Numbered from the stretch's first letter, positions 1-7,559 are shown. The stretch is DNA of 64,000 nt from CAIYTF01 sp963664845 (GCA_963664845.1 OY761615.1:992001-1056000), one strand, 5' to 3'. The notes: generated by a model from the letters alone, not told the origin. Made by a program: numbers and translations.

Positions 1-176
1 CAGGCTGGGGAGGATAAAAATCATTTTGCATGGCACAGACCTGACTTCTGAACGAGTAGTCTTTCAGTTTCCCCAAATTGTAAGGGAGTTTCTTCCGGGC
101 ATAATTCCTGTTTTTCTTCAGTTACCCCATATGCTTTTCTCTATGATAATTTTCATATCGATAACTTTGTATAAGG

Positions 177-359
177 TTACTTCGAATAGTTGTTTGCCAT
201 CGGTTTATCCAGCAGCTTGCGAAATATTGCTTTAATGATAGCCTTCACAATGAAACGGAAGCCGTTATTATTGATAAGATCCTGAACATATAAATTCGTG
301 TCATCATAAATAGTAACTTGGTTGAATCCCGCTTCATACGGCACAGATGTTATATACAT
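177..359 (-). CDS. small basic hypothetical protein of the integrated element
   Basis: A 60-residue protein of unknown function. The ATG is preceded by a clear Shine-Dalgarno (AAGGAG, 7 nt upstream) that overlaps the stop codon of the upstream helix-turn-helix gene, so the two are probably translationally coupled. The N-terminal half is polar and acidic; the C-terminal half is a hydrophobic/basic helix (residues about 34-51, rich in Ile, Phe, Lys). No domain is recognised. Its place as third gene of a minus-strand set behind a phage-type repressor suggests an early or control function in a mobile element, which is inference. Confidence 0.5.
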   Translation of the reverse strand: MYITSVPYEAGFNQVTIYDDTNLYVQDLINNNGFRFIVKAIIKAIFRKLLDKPMANNYSK

Positions 360-370
360 AACAATACTCC

Positions 371-733
371 TTACCTTGATTGTGATCTGTTTCGCGGGAA
401 AAATCGTTCTACGATGGATTCGGCTGATTCACCGGCAGTAACAGGATGAAAATTTTTTGATTTCGCAACAAGCCTGCTGTCCTGGAATTCGGTAATATCC
501 GCCAATTTGAAGCGGTATCTTTTTTTATGATCGACGACATACATCCGCGATTTTAGCTTACCTGATTTAACAAGGCTCAGTATCTTGGCTTGCCCTAAAT
601 GAAGTAGTTTAGAGGCTCGTGAAAGGCTAATCTCTTCAATTGAATATCTGATTTGTTCCGCTCTGAGAGACAGCAAAGCCTTTTCAATATCAAATAGCTT
701 GTGAACGATGAATTGTTCGGTCTGTGTATCCAT
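371..733 (-). CDS. excisionase-like helix-turn-helix protein
   Basis: A 120-residue DNA-binding protein. Residues about 34-85 read as a MerR/excisionase-type winged helix: 'LSRASKLLHLGQAKILSLV' supplies the two helices, then 'KLKSRMYVVDHKKRYRF' the wing, then 'ADITEF', which recalls the end of plasmid/phage HTH_17 domains. The N-terminus is a probable coiled coil. HTH_17 proteins in integrative elements often act as excision factors or regulators, and the integrase gene 1 kb away agrees with that. It lies 24 bp behind a small ribbon-helix-helix-like gene and is coupled to the next small gene. The excisionase role is inferred from context. Confidence 0.65.
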   Translation of the reverse strand: MDTQTEQFIVHKLFDIEKALLSLRAEQIRYSIEEISLSRASKLLHLGQAKILSLVKSGKLKSRMYVVDHKKRYRFKLADITEFQDSRLVAKSKNFHPVTAGESAESIVERFFPRNRSQSR

Positions 734-757
734 TACAATTTGCTGCCGAAACTAAAT

Positions 758-937
758 CTAGTTATTGAGGGCAGCCAGACCCGCCAGAATTACTTCCTTG
801 TTCACTGTATCGAGCAGTTTGCCGGATTTTTTACTTCTCCTTTTTAGCTCGGTGTGCAGGGCGACTGGCACCCGGATTAAAGATATTTTACGTTTGACTT
901 GCTTTTTAGGCGAAATTACGCTAAATTCATCTGACAT
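758..937 (-). CDS. 59-residue ribbon-helix-helix-like protein
   Basis: A 59-residue open frame from ATG at 937 to TAG at 758. The core 'KISLIRVPVALHTELKRRS' followed by 'KSGKLLDTVNKEVILAGLAA' has the pattern of ribbon-helix-helix (CopG/Arc/MetJ-type) proteins: one beta strand with alternating residues, a helix, a glycine turn and a second helix with the usual 'GL' end. Such proteins are small dimeric repressors or antitoxins. It is the first gene of the minus-strand set and is divergent from the S24-like repressor, so it could bind the shared intergenic region. No toxin partner is visible. The fold call is by pattern only. Confidence 0.55.
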   Translation of the reverse strand: MSDEFSVISPKKQVKRKISLIRVPVALHTELKRRSKKSGKLLDTVNKEVILAGLAALNN

Positions 938-1044
938 AATTGTTTATCCCGATTAATTAGTATTAATTAGAACTATTGGTCGTAAAATAAAAACTGAAAG
1001 AGACCACAACAACTATTTTTTATTAAAAAATGAAATTATTTTAA
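938..1044. promoter_or_regulatory. divergent control region with a direct repeat
   Basis: The 107-bp AT-rich gap lies between the divergent small minus-strand gene and the repressor gene. It contains 'attaattag' twice (952-960 and 962-970), with starts 10 bp apart, one helical turn, on the side of the minus-strand gene. This is a plausible operator for the repressor or the ribbon-helix-helix protein. No convincing -35/-10 pair was assigned. The operator role is inference. Confidence 0.35.
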
Positions 1045-1662
1045 ATGTTTGCTGAAAGAGTAAAGGTTCTTCGAAAAAAACTTGGCTTAAATCAGACTGA
1101 ACTTGCAGAACAGCTTGGAATTTCCCAGACAGCCTATTCTAAATATGAAAGAGGATTATCCGAGCCAACATTAGAAACCCTGTTAAAACTGACAGAAATC
1201 GGGCAGGTAACCCTTGACTGGTTTCTCCGTGGAAAAGAAGATTCAATCACTAAAGAGGATTATCCGTCTATGGGTGAATGGTATACTATTGTAGATCATA
1301 TTATGAACATCGATGCAGTAGAGGATGCTATGGCCGCAAAAAGAAAAATTTATATACCCATTAAACAGGAAAATTTAAGTTTCGTCATAATAGTTGATGA
1401 GATTAATATGGAGGGAGGTTCCACGGCAATTCATGTCGGCGACTATATCCTCATTGATACGGTAAAAAAGCCCATGCCTGGAGATCTTGTTGTGCTTTCC
1501 TTTGAGGGAAGGCAAATGATTAAAAAGCTCGGTGTCGTAACTAATAGCGAAGTTGAACTGAAAAACTTCAATCCCGATTACCCGACCATTACGATTAAAA
1601 AGCAGCAAATTGACCGGATGTATCGTGTAATCTATCACCAGCCGATAGGTCGCAAAGTATAG
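1045..1662 (+). CDS. XRE-family repressor with S24-like C-terminal domain
   Basis: A 205-residue phage-type repressor. Residues 1-60 form a Cro/CI helix-turn-helix ('LNQTELAEQLGISQTAYSKY'). Residues about 105-200 resemble the LexA/CI S24 domain: 'VGDYILID', 'PMPGDLVVLSF' and 'MIKKLGVV' match its strands and the lysine region. At the place of the catalytic serine (usually Ser-Met) the sequence reads Asn121-Met122, so self-cleavage after DNA damage may be lost. Only 6 nt of AT-rich sequence precede the ATG and no Shine-Dalgarno is seen. It is divergent from the small control genes and 69 bp ahead of the integrase, the usual arrangement of an integrative element. Confidence 0.85.
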   Translation: MFAERVKVLRKKLGLNQTELAEQLGISQTAYSKYERGLSEPTLETLLKLTEIGQVTLDWFLRGKEDSITKEDYPSMGEWYTIVDHIMNIDAVEDAMAAKRKIYIPIKQENLSFVIIVDEINMEGGSTAIHVGDYILIDTVKKPMPGDLVVLSFEGRQMIKKLGVVTNSEVELKNFNPDYPTITIKKQQIDRMYRVIYHQPIGRKV

Positions 1663-1731
1663 ATTTTTATAGAAATCGTTTCGTTTATGTATTGGATTAG
1701 TCTTTATTTCAATTTTATGTAAAGGCACAAT

Positions 1732-2979
1732 ATGAAAGGAATTATTTTAGTTAAAGGCTCTCCGTTTTACTGGTTCCGCTATTATGATAAACTTGAAATT
1801 AATCCCCAAAAGCGGGCCAAAAAACATAATACCAAAATATCTGCTACGGCTCAGGATATTAAACGGTGGCAAAATAAAAAGCCGGGAGAAAAAGTTAAGC
1901 TTGTAGGCACGCCTGAAGTTAGAGAAACGTTGCGAAAATTAAAACAGGCTCTATCCGAAAGGCGTTTTGAGGATGAATCCGGTGGAATAATCAAACATCC
2001 CGTTACGCTTTCCCAAGGATTCGAGGAATTCAAAAAAGTACGTACTGTGCCCGGCTCAAAAGGAGAATTAAAACCCAAAACGATCATAGGCTATAAATTG
2101 GCCGTGGACCTGATGAAAGAGGCATGTTCCGACAAATATATTTACAAGTACACTGGCAAAGAAGATTATGCAGCGCTATTGCGCTTCTTTGAAACAAGAA
2201 AATTCGCCGGAAGGAAGACCAAAGATGCCGATGGAAATATCAGCTCAATTGAATACAAAACAATGCAGAGAAACACCCGCTCCATTTATACGCGCTCTCT
2301 TCGTTCCCTTTGGGCTTTCTTTGTAAAGCAAGAATACACGGGCAGCAATATTATAGAACCGGTTGAAGCGGAGGATAAGGATCCCAATCCAATTAATTTG
2401 GTGGATTTGGGTACAATTCTTGATTATTTTAAGAATGACACAGACTACCCACACCATTACTGGTTTATTTACTTCATGACCTTAACTGCCTGCAGGCCAT
2501 CCTCAGCAATCATGTGCCGCAAAGAAGATATTGATTTTGGATTAAAGCAAATAACCATCCCCAACATCAAAACAGGAAAGCGTAAAAAGAAACCATTTTA
2601 CCGTTTCCCTCTTTATGCAGAATTGGAAAGGTTACTGGTTGAAATGAGTATAACGCAAGGTGATACCGGCAGGTTATTTGAACAATTTGCAGTGGTTGAG
2701 GATAATTATACCTGGCCACTTAATTTTTGGGATAGGGCCATCGCGAAGTTGAGGGAAAAAGGTAAGATTAGTAAACCATACACGTTAAAACAAATCAGAC
2801 CTACCTTTATTAGCTTTCTGGTGAACGCACTTAAAATGGACATTTATACAGTTTATAAACTTGCCGATCATGCGGATATAAAAGTAACAGATAAATCATA
2901 CGTTGATTTCAGGTTAAATAGTGCCCGGAAAATATTGGATGCAGTTACGTATGAATCAATCGTAACGTATACGGAGTGA
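1732..2979 (+). CDS. tyrosine recombinase/integrase
   Basis: A 415-residue site-specific recombinase. The N-terminal half (about 1-130 arm-binding, 150-215 SAM-like core-binding) precedes a catalytic domain with Arg255 (in 'TACRPSS'), a lysine in the beta-hairpin region ('TGKRKKK'), Lys353 and Arg356 (in 'LKQIRPTF'), His380 (in 'LADHADI') and the nucleophile Tyr390 (in 'SYVDF'). Lys353 stands where many integrases have the first box-II histidine; H/K substitution occurs in this family. The gene ends 105 bp before a 3' fragment of a tRNA-Asp gene, the normal position of an integrase next to its att site. The element it moves probably extends to the left, beyond the window. Confidence 0.92.
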   Translation: MKGIILVKGSPFYWFRYYDKLEINPQKRAKKHNTKISATAQDIKRWQNKKPGEKVKLVGTPEVRETLRKLKQALSERRFEDESGGIIKHPVTLSQGFEEFKKVRTVPGSKGELKPKTIIGYKLAVDLMKEACSDKYIYKYTGKEDYAALLRFFETRKFAGRKTKDADGNISSIEYKTMQRNTRSIYTRSLRSLWAFFVKQEYTGSNIIEPVEAEDKDPNPINLVDLGTILDYFKNDTDYPHHYWFIYFMTLTACRPSSAIMCRKEDIDFGLKQITIPNIKTGKRKKKPFYRFPLYAELERLLVEMSITQGDTGRLFEQFAVVEDNYTWPLNFWDRAIAKLREKGKISKPYTLKQIRPTFISFLVNALKMDIYTVYKLADHADIKVTDKSYVDFRLNSARKILDAVTYESIVTYTE

Positions 2980-3084
2980 CAAATACTTGTACAGTATTTG
3001 TACATAAACTGTAGTAATTGCAATAAATACTCGTTTTAAAATTCGTTTTTGAACGAAAATGCGCCTTTTCAAGTGCCTTTTCCT

Positions 3085-3129
3085 CCTGTCACGCAGAAGG
3101 TCGCGAGTTCAAATCCCGTCGGCCCCGCA
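3085..3129 (+). other. 3' part of a tRNA-Asp(GTC) gene, probable att site
   Basis: The sequence has the tRNA-Asp anticodon loop CTGTCAC, the 3' strand of the anticodon stem (GCAGA), a variable loop, a T-arm with GTTCAAATC and an acceptor end reading GGCCCCGCA. The 5' half of a tRNA is missing: the bases before it (TTTTCCTC) do not pair properly with GCAGA. A tRNA 3' end beside an integrase gene is the classic footprint of integration into a tRNA gene. The first 20 bases recur at 8363-8382. The intact tRNA should lie at the other end of the element. Confidence 0.75.
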
Positions 3130-3135
3130 AAAATG

Positions 3136-3163
3136 AAAAGCCCATATGAAAGTATGGGCTTTT
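3136..3163 (+). terminator. terminator of the tRNA-Asp remnant
   Basis: An 11-bp perfect stem (AAAAGCCCATA / TATGGGCTTTT, loop TGAAAG) sits 6 bp behind the tRNA 3' end. It is symmetrical enough to work on both strands. A variant of the same hairpin follows another tRNA remnant at 9542-9568. Confidence 0.75.
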
Positions 3164-3231
3164 GTTATTTTATATTGTACAAACGCATAAAGCATTGTCT
3201 TATAATCCTTTAACGATATTTTAACAATATC

Positions 3232-3413
3232 ATAGCAAGCTCGTCCTCATGCAGCGGCCTTATATCTGCTTCCTGTTCGTCAGATCGAGATTTTGCCGCC
3301 GACTTCTTTCAGATTCCACCTCACGGTGGACACCCTTGTCTTGAACTAACACTTCCCACTATCAAGGCGTGTTCGGGATTTGCACCCTGTAGTTACTGCC
3401 CATGCCGGGCATA
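3232..3413 (-). ncRNA. fragment of a group II intron (domain I region)
   Basis: Read on the minus strand this stretch carries the landmark strings of the 5' half of bacterial group II introns: 'CAGGGTGCAAATCCCGAAC', then 'AAGACAAGGGTGTCC', 'GTGAGGTGGAATCTGAAAG', 'GGCGGCAAA', 'CTGACGAACAGGAAG' and 'ATATAAGGC'. The 5' GTGCG start, the reverse transcriptase gene and domains V-VI were not found nearby, so it is a dead remnant. It lies between the tRNA-Asp att fragment and the small-protein cassette, which marks the island as a repeated landing zone. Identification is from memory of intron consensus strings. Confidence 0.65.
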
Positions 3414-3470
3414 CAAAAAAAGCGTAATATATTCTATTATACCACGCTTTCGAATAACTAAAAAGATAAG

Positions 3471-3719
3471 CTATTCTTTACCAGACTGTCCGGAATCAGA
3501 ATTTTGAGCAGGAGCGGGGGTTGTTGGAGCTGGTTTTGACGCACTAGCGTTTGGAACTGGTTGCATCGTTGGGACTGTTGCACCTCTCTCCCCGATTGGA
3601 GAAACGGGCTGAATAGTCGGAGTAGTTATTCCTTTTTCAACTGTATTAACAATTACCTTTTGCATTGTGGGGGCAACTACACCCTCAATTAGAAGCGTTT
3701 TCTTAGATTCATTTGACAT
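3471..3719 (-). CDS. small Pro/Thr-rich repeat protein
   Basis: An 82-residue protein without a signal peptide. The motif PTxQxV occurs three times ('APTMQKV', 'TPTIQPV', 'VPTMQPV'), followed by a Pro/Ala/Ser-rich, probably disordered tail. The start is well supported: GGAGGT lies 4 nt upstream, inside the last codons of the preceding membrane-protein gene, and the two genes overlap by 11 bp. Tight overlap suggests that the two products are made in fixed ratio and act together. Function unknown. Confidence 0.6.
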   Translation of the reverse strand: MSNESKKTLLIEGVVAPTMQKVIVNTVEKGITTPTIQPVSPIGERGATVPTMQPVPNASASKPAPTTPAPAQNSDSGQSGKE

Positions 3720-4176
3720 GATGACCTCCGATGTTATTTAAATACAAAAATAAGGATATAAAAATTATTCCAACGATAAAAAATACGGCTGAAATAATAC
3801 TTAATCGATCATTCCACTTTGACCAAACGTTCCTGTTTGGATCTCTGTATTCGTCTTTTCCTTCGAGATAATATTTTTCAGAATAGTCTAACAGCACTTT
3901 AAAGGCTTTCTGACTAAACAAATAAGAAATCAGTGTAGATAATATGACTAAAATAAAAGACGACCAACTTGAATATAATTGCCAAAGATACCAAGCTGTT
4001 TTTAATGGGATTATACTGTTTGTGAATGTTAAAGAAGCTACTAAGAAAGTACTCGCCAGAGATAAAATCGCTTTGTCAAAATTCTCAGAATTTGATAACT
4101 GACTTTTTAATATATGCTCCCGGAGACTCTCATAAATCCTAATACGTTCTTTTAATTCTTCTTCTGTAAATTCCAT
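3709..4176 (-). CDS. three-helix membrane protein of unknown function
   Basis: A 155-residue inner-membrane protein. An N-terminal charged helix (1-32) is followed by 'FDKAILSLASTFLVASLTF' (first membrane segment, about 33-55), a second segment at about 65-90 and a third at about 128-150, with a hydrophilic loop between the last two. The 'DKAILSLASTFLVASLTF' pattern recalls a family of small membrane proteins common in mobile elements and defence islands; no function is known to me. It overlaps the Pro-rich gene downstream and probably forms a two-gene unit with it. Confidence 0.7.
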   Translation of the reverse strand: MEFTEEELKERIRIYESLREHILKSQLSNSENFDKAILSLASTFLVASLTFTNSIIPLKTAWYLWQLYSSWSSFILVILSTLISYLFSQKAFKVLLDYSEKYYLEGKDEYRDPNRNVWSKWNDRLSIISAVFFIVGIIFISLFLYLNNIGGHHVK

Positions 4177-4279
4177 TAAAACTACCTACTTTAATTTTCT
4201 TTAGGTTTATAAGAGGAAGGATTTCGATAATATTTAAGATCAGTCAAGTCATTTTTCATATTTGGATTAAAGTTTCTAT

Positions 4280-4648
4280 CTAATGGTGCATCATCATCAT
4301 AGGTCGAATTACTAATTTGCGATAACAGGGAAAAACATTTCTAATATCTTTATAAAGAGTTTTTGCGATCCGATGTAAATCCGGAATTCCCTCAATTAAG
4401 AAAGCCCTTATTGCCGAATAAAAACCAATTTTCTCAGGCTCCTCAAAACACTCGAATATTACCGATTCAAAAGCTAATTCAGATACCTTAAAAAATTCAA
4501 TCATGTCTTCTTTGGACAGTTTACTAATAAGAATCTGCAGAGACGCTCTGGTATATCTCTTAGTAAAATTCCTTGCGTATCTGTACCATTGTTCTTCCGG
4601 CTTCATTCCGGCTGTTTCCTCTGGAGAACCGCCAAAAAACTGCTTCAA
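4280..4648 (-). CDS. hypothetical helical protein
   Basis: A 122-residue, mostly helical protein with no domain I recognise. The reading frame begins with TTG at 4648; the first in-frame ATG is codon 15 (4606), so the start is uncertain. The C-terminus ends in four Met and two His, which is unusual and may indicate a changed end. It lies about 100 bp downstream of the DUF262-HNH gene on the same strand and about 100 bp upstream of the membrane-protein cassette, so it may be a late part of the restriction-like operon. Function unknown. Confidence 0.5.
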   Translation of the reverse strand: MKQFFGGSPEETAGMKPEEQWYRYARNFTKRYTRASLQILISKLSKEDMIEFFKVSELAFESVIFECFEEPEKIGFYSAIRAFLIEGIPDLHRIAKTLYKDIRNVFPCYRKLVIRPMMMMHH

Positions 4649-4754
4649 AATGAATTAATCGTGTATACCGTCAGAAAAATAGTCCATAATATTTCCTTAT
4701 AATAAACTATATAAAATCCAAAATATCATTAATAAATAAAGAACCATTTATAAA

Positions 4755-5837
4755 TTATTTTGACGACTTTCGTCTATTATCATCTTTACATAGCATTTGG
4801 CAATTTTCTTCGACGGTTTTTCCTCCGTCTTTCCAAGGAGTTATGTGATCTCCCTCCATTTCGGAAATATCAAAATGCTTTTTGCACTTAATACACACTC
4901 CCTTTTGTTTCTCGTACACTTTTTGTTTTATCGTATCTGTAAAAGCACGAATAGACAAATATTTTTCATCACGAGTTAAAATGTAAGGATAAATACCACT
5001 TTTCTTAATTACATCATCATCTGCGATTAATTTAGCAGTCTCTTTTTCAATTTTTTTTGTATCGTATACCTTATCCTTGAATTCATTGTGAAGAATACCC
5101 CACTCGACACCTTTCATAAATTTTCTTTTTGTAGTGAATGTGGCAGTAACCCACGAAATAACTGATTGAAAATATATCCATAAGGCATTAGCATTAGGAT
5201 CATGCTGATGAGTAGCCATATAATTTTGTATATTGCCGTTAGAAATCCAGTCGATAGCAGTTTCCAAATATTCTTGACGAATTGCCGAACCATTTAAATA
5301 ATCGTTTGCAATATTAAAAGCTGCACAGCCAGTTTTGCTAAAATATCTTTTAGCATCGGAAACCCAAGAACCGGCATATACGGCATTTCTTAATTCCTGA
5401 TCAGTTAATTTTTCACCAGCAATATTTATTGTCCTAAACCATTCCAGTTTTTCACTCTCTGTTCCGCTGCAAAAATATACCATAATTTTATAATTTAATA
5501 TCTGCTCTTGTTGATCTTTAGTTAAATTATGAAAATATAAATCCTGAAATGAAAAGTCACCAGAAACATACTGGCAAACCGAAATTGTTCTTTGTTGTCC
5601 ATCTATAATTTCAAAATTATCGTCTTCTCGAACCGCCCAGTACATTACGTTAAGTGGAAAATCTTTTTTAATGGTATTGATTACTGCGTCTCTCTGTTTA
5701 TCCTTATAAATGAATTCTCTCTGATATGGCGGTCTAATATCCAGTCTACCGGAAAAACCCTTTACGCCTTCTTCCGCATTGTCAATGTATCCTTTAGATA
5801 ACTGCTCAATTGTAATTTCTTTTAATTCAATTTTCAT
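4755..5837 (-). CDS. DUF262-HNH nuclease, predicted restriction component
   Basis: A 360-residue protein. The N-terminal DUF262 (ParB/sulfiredoxin-like, GmrS type) has its marks: 'RPPYQREFIY' at 35-44 and 'IDGQQRT' at 78-84, motifs linked to nucleotide binding. The C-terminal about 55 residues are an HNH nuclease with a zinc-type 'CIKC', 'EGDHITPW' and 'NCQMLCKDDNRRK'; the last expected zinc cysteine appears as Asp. DUF262 proteins are the restriction subunits of GmrSD and SspE systems, where NTP use is coupled to DNA cutting. Here the gene starts 3 bp behind an EcoRI-family adenine methyltransferase, so an NTP-linked restriction enzyme guided by that methylation is the likely role. This is inferred. 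Confidence 0.82.
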   Translation of the reverse strand: MKIELKEITIEQLSKGYIDNAEEGVKGFSGRLDIRPPYQREFIYKDKQRDAVINTIKKDFPLNVMYWAVREDDNFEIIDGQQRTISVCQYVSGDFSFQDLYFHNLTKDQQEQILNYKIMVYFCSGTESEKLEWFRTINIAGEKLTDQELRNAVYAGSWVSDAKRYFSKTGCAAFNIANDYLNGSAIRQEYLETAIDWISNGNIQNYMATHQHDPNANALWIYFQSVISWVTATFTTKRKFMKGVEWGILHNEFKDKVYDTKKIEKETAKLIADDDVIKKSGIYPYILTRDEKYLSIRAFTDTIKQKVYEKQKGVCIKCKKHFDISEMEGDHITPWKDGGKTVEENCQMLCKDDNRRKSSK

Positions 5838-5840
5838 ATA

Positions 5841-6842
5841 TTATTTGATCTTTTTTATTAAAAGTCTAGCATACATCCTATTACCATTTATATAACCCCT
5901 GTCAATTTTCCCGGTCCAGTTGGGATTAACTATTTCAGGCAAAAGTCCTTCTTTCACTTCATAGTCAGAACCGATAATTTTAAACTGTTCAGGGTTATAT
6001 TTATCAAGAAATGTTATTGGAACTCCCATTACTCCATCATAATCGAGAGGAACCTCTTTTGACTTATCAATATTGATAGCTTCATAATTATCATACTTAG
6101 GGTATTCATCGGAAGAGTATTTTTTGTAAAGAATTAACTCCTCATGCCGCTCTTTATAATCTAAGTTTGTAAACCAACGTACTCCTTTAACGCGAATAAA
6201 TTTATTACCATTGTCGTCAACCCTAAAACTGGCAGCATTTAGCGGATAATCGTTTGGCACGCCAAACTCTCTGTCCCCGCTATGAATGCTTGCACCTAAC
6301 CACAACATATTATCTTTTATCAATTTAAATATTTCTTTATATGAAATAGCATTAACATTGCCTATAATTAAAAACTTTTTATCATACTTAGTTAATTGAG
6401 TGACATATTCTCTAAACAAGGAAAACGGTGGATTCGTGACAACAATATCTGATTCTTTTAAAAGTTCAATACATTCTTGACTTCTAAAATCTCCGTCACC
6501 ATCTAACGTCCTTATTCTTTCCTCGGGGTTAGAAATGTCCCCTCCATCATATTCTAAGCATAGAGCTTTTTCCGAAGTATTCGGACTAAAAATATCAAGA
6601 TTTTGATTTTTATAACAAGTGGCGATTATTCTTTTTAATCCTAGCTTTTCAAAATTGAGAGAAAAGTAACGGAAAAAATTGCTTACTCTAGGATCGTCGC
6701 AATTACAAAAAACAACTTTATTTTTGAAATGCCCCTTATAATGCTTTAATTCTTTCTCAATGTCAGATAGTTGAGTGTAAAACTCATCCTTTTTTTGAGA
6801 TTTTGCACTATGTAAATTCTTATTAGAAACTTTATTGGCCAT
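5841..6842 (-). CDS. EcoRI-family adenine-specific DNA methyltransferase
   Basis: A 333-residue N6-adenine methyltransferase. The catalytic motif NPPF is at 137-140 ('VVTNPPFSLF'), and the N-terminal 'NCDDPRVSNFFRYF' (47-60) is typical of the EcoRI methylase family, as is the overall length. It would transfer methyl from S-adenosylmethionine to adenine in a host recognition site. It is the first gene of the minus-strand restriction-like unit, followed after 3 bp by the DUF262-HNH gene. No classical EcoRI-type endonuclease is present. The target sequence cannot be deduced. It is divergent from the strong promoter of the adjacent noncoding region. Confidence 0.85.
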   Translation of the reverse strand: MANKVSNKNLHSAKSQKKDEFYTQLSDIEKELKHYKGHFKNKVVFCNCDDPRVSNFFRYFSLNFEKLGLKRIIATCYKNQNLDIFSPNTSEKALCLEYDGGDISNPEERIRTLDGDGDFRSQECIELLKESDIVVTNPPFSLFREYVTQLTKYDKKFLIIGNVNAISYKEIFKLIKDNMLWLGASIHSGDREFGVPNDYPLNAASFRVDDNGNKFIRVKGVRWFTNLDYKERHEELILYKKYSSDEYPKYDNYEAINIDKSKEVPLDYDGVMGVPITFLDKYNPEQFKIIGSDYEVKEGLLPEIVNPNWTGKIDRGYINGNRMYARLLIKKIK

Positions 6843-6906
6843 TAATACGGAATTATTATTTATTTAATATCGCAAAATACCCAAAATAACCGAATATTCC
6901 ACACTA

Positions 6907-6934
6907 TTGACATTCTTTTTAAATGTGCTATACT
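6907..6934 (+). promoter_or_regulatory. strong sigma70-type promoter
   Basis: A full consensus -35 (TTGACA, 6907-6912) and a near-consensus -10 (TATACT, 6929-6934) are separated by 16 bp. The start would be near 6941. The promoter points into the long noncoding stretch before the DUF2971 gene. Few promoters in this window come so close to the E. coli-type consensus, so this may be an imported element. Confidence 0.7.
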
Positions 6935-6940
6935 AGATGC

Positions 6941-7480
6941 ATAAAGGAGTTGAAGACAGTGTTATTGGCTAATCAATGTGCTTGTTAGCTCGCTAACTCC
7001 CTGGCGTCGTTCCAGCCGATTAACCAAGAACACTGTTTTTTAGTAAAATGAAACCTGACTGCGTTTAGGATTGGATCAATAGGCAGTCTAAAAAACTACA
7101 CCTTTAATTCCTTTCTGCTGGATAGATGAAAATGCCGGGAACACTCAAACCTTGCGTCCGGTACCCTGATTTGTCCATCAGAAAATTAGCAAAATAGATA
7201 CCGAAGTGTAACGGATTCTTAAAGGAAAAACCGCTGAGTATTGCATCAGTTGGTTCCGTGAGGGAGACCTGAAAATTTAGGGTGGCAAGCTATTGAGTTG
7301 ATAAAAGGTTTCTACATAATTCATCATTAACTATCTAAAAATCAGGGAGTTAATTCTATCGTTTTTCCTTGTCATCAGGGATAAAATGAAATGCAGCTAA
7401 AGCGAAGCGGTGAACTTAGTTAATATGACTTTGGGGATAATCAGTGAAATATTGTTATTTATATTTTAACACCTATTAAA
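6941..7480 (+). ncRNA. candidate large structured RNA
   Basis: About 540 bases without a real protein gene lie behind a consensus promoter and before a DUF2971 gene. Visible helices: an 18-bp stem with two mismatches (6957-6974 with 7018-7035), with a GTTAG/CTAAC hairpin in its loop; AACTCC in that loop (6995-7000) can also pair with GGAGTT (6946-6951), which would form a pseudoknot; GACTGC/GCAGTC around 7056-7089; CCTTTAA (7101-7107) with TTAAAGG (7219-7225) closing a branched domain; CTGAT/ATCAG near 7166-7181; and GGTTCC-GTGAG-GGAGACC near 7252-7269. The order 'GTGAGG..CTGAAAA..GGTGGCAAGC' recalls group II intron domain I, so an ORF-less intron is the main alternative. No reverse transcriptase is present. 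Confidence 0.45.
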
Positions 7481-7559
7481 ACCTTGTCAAGAGAGCTCGG
7501 ATATTGATATATTTCGGATGTATTTTCAGTAATTTGAGACTAACAATCGGAAAAACTAA

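Noticed and set aside
1..121. A minus-strand frame open to the left edge (40 codons)
   Set aside because: It has no ATG until codon 31 and no recognisable sequence; too short to call a partial gene.
7390..7420. Possible group II intron domain V (AGC…GTT pairing) in the noncoding stretch
   Set aside because: The outer AGC/GTT pairs fit, but the bulge and the capped upper stem are missing and the length is too short.
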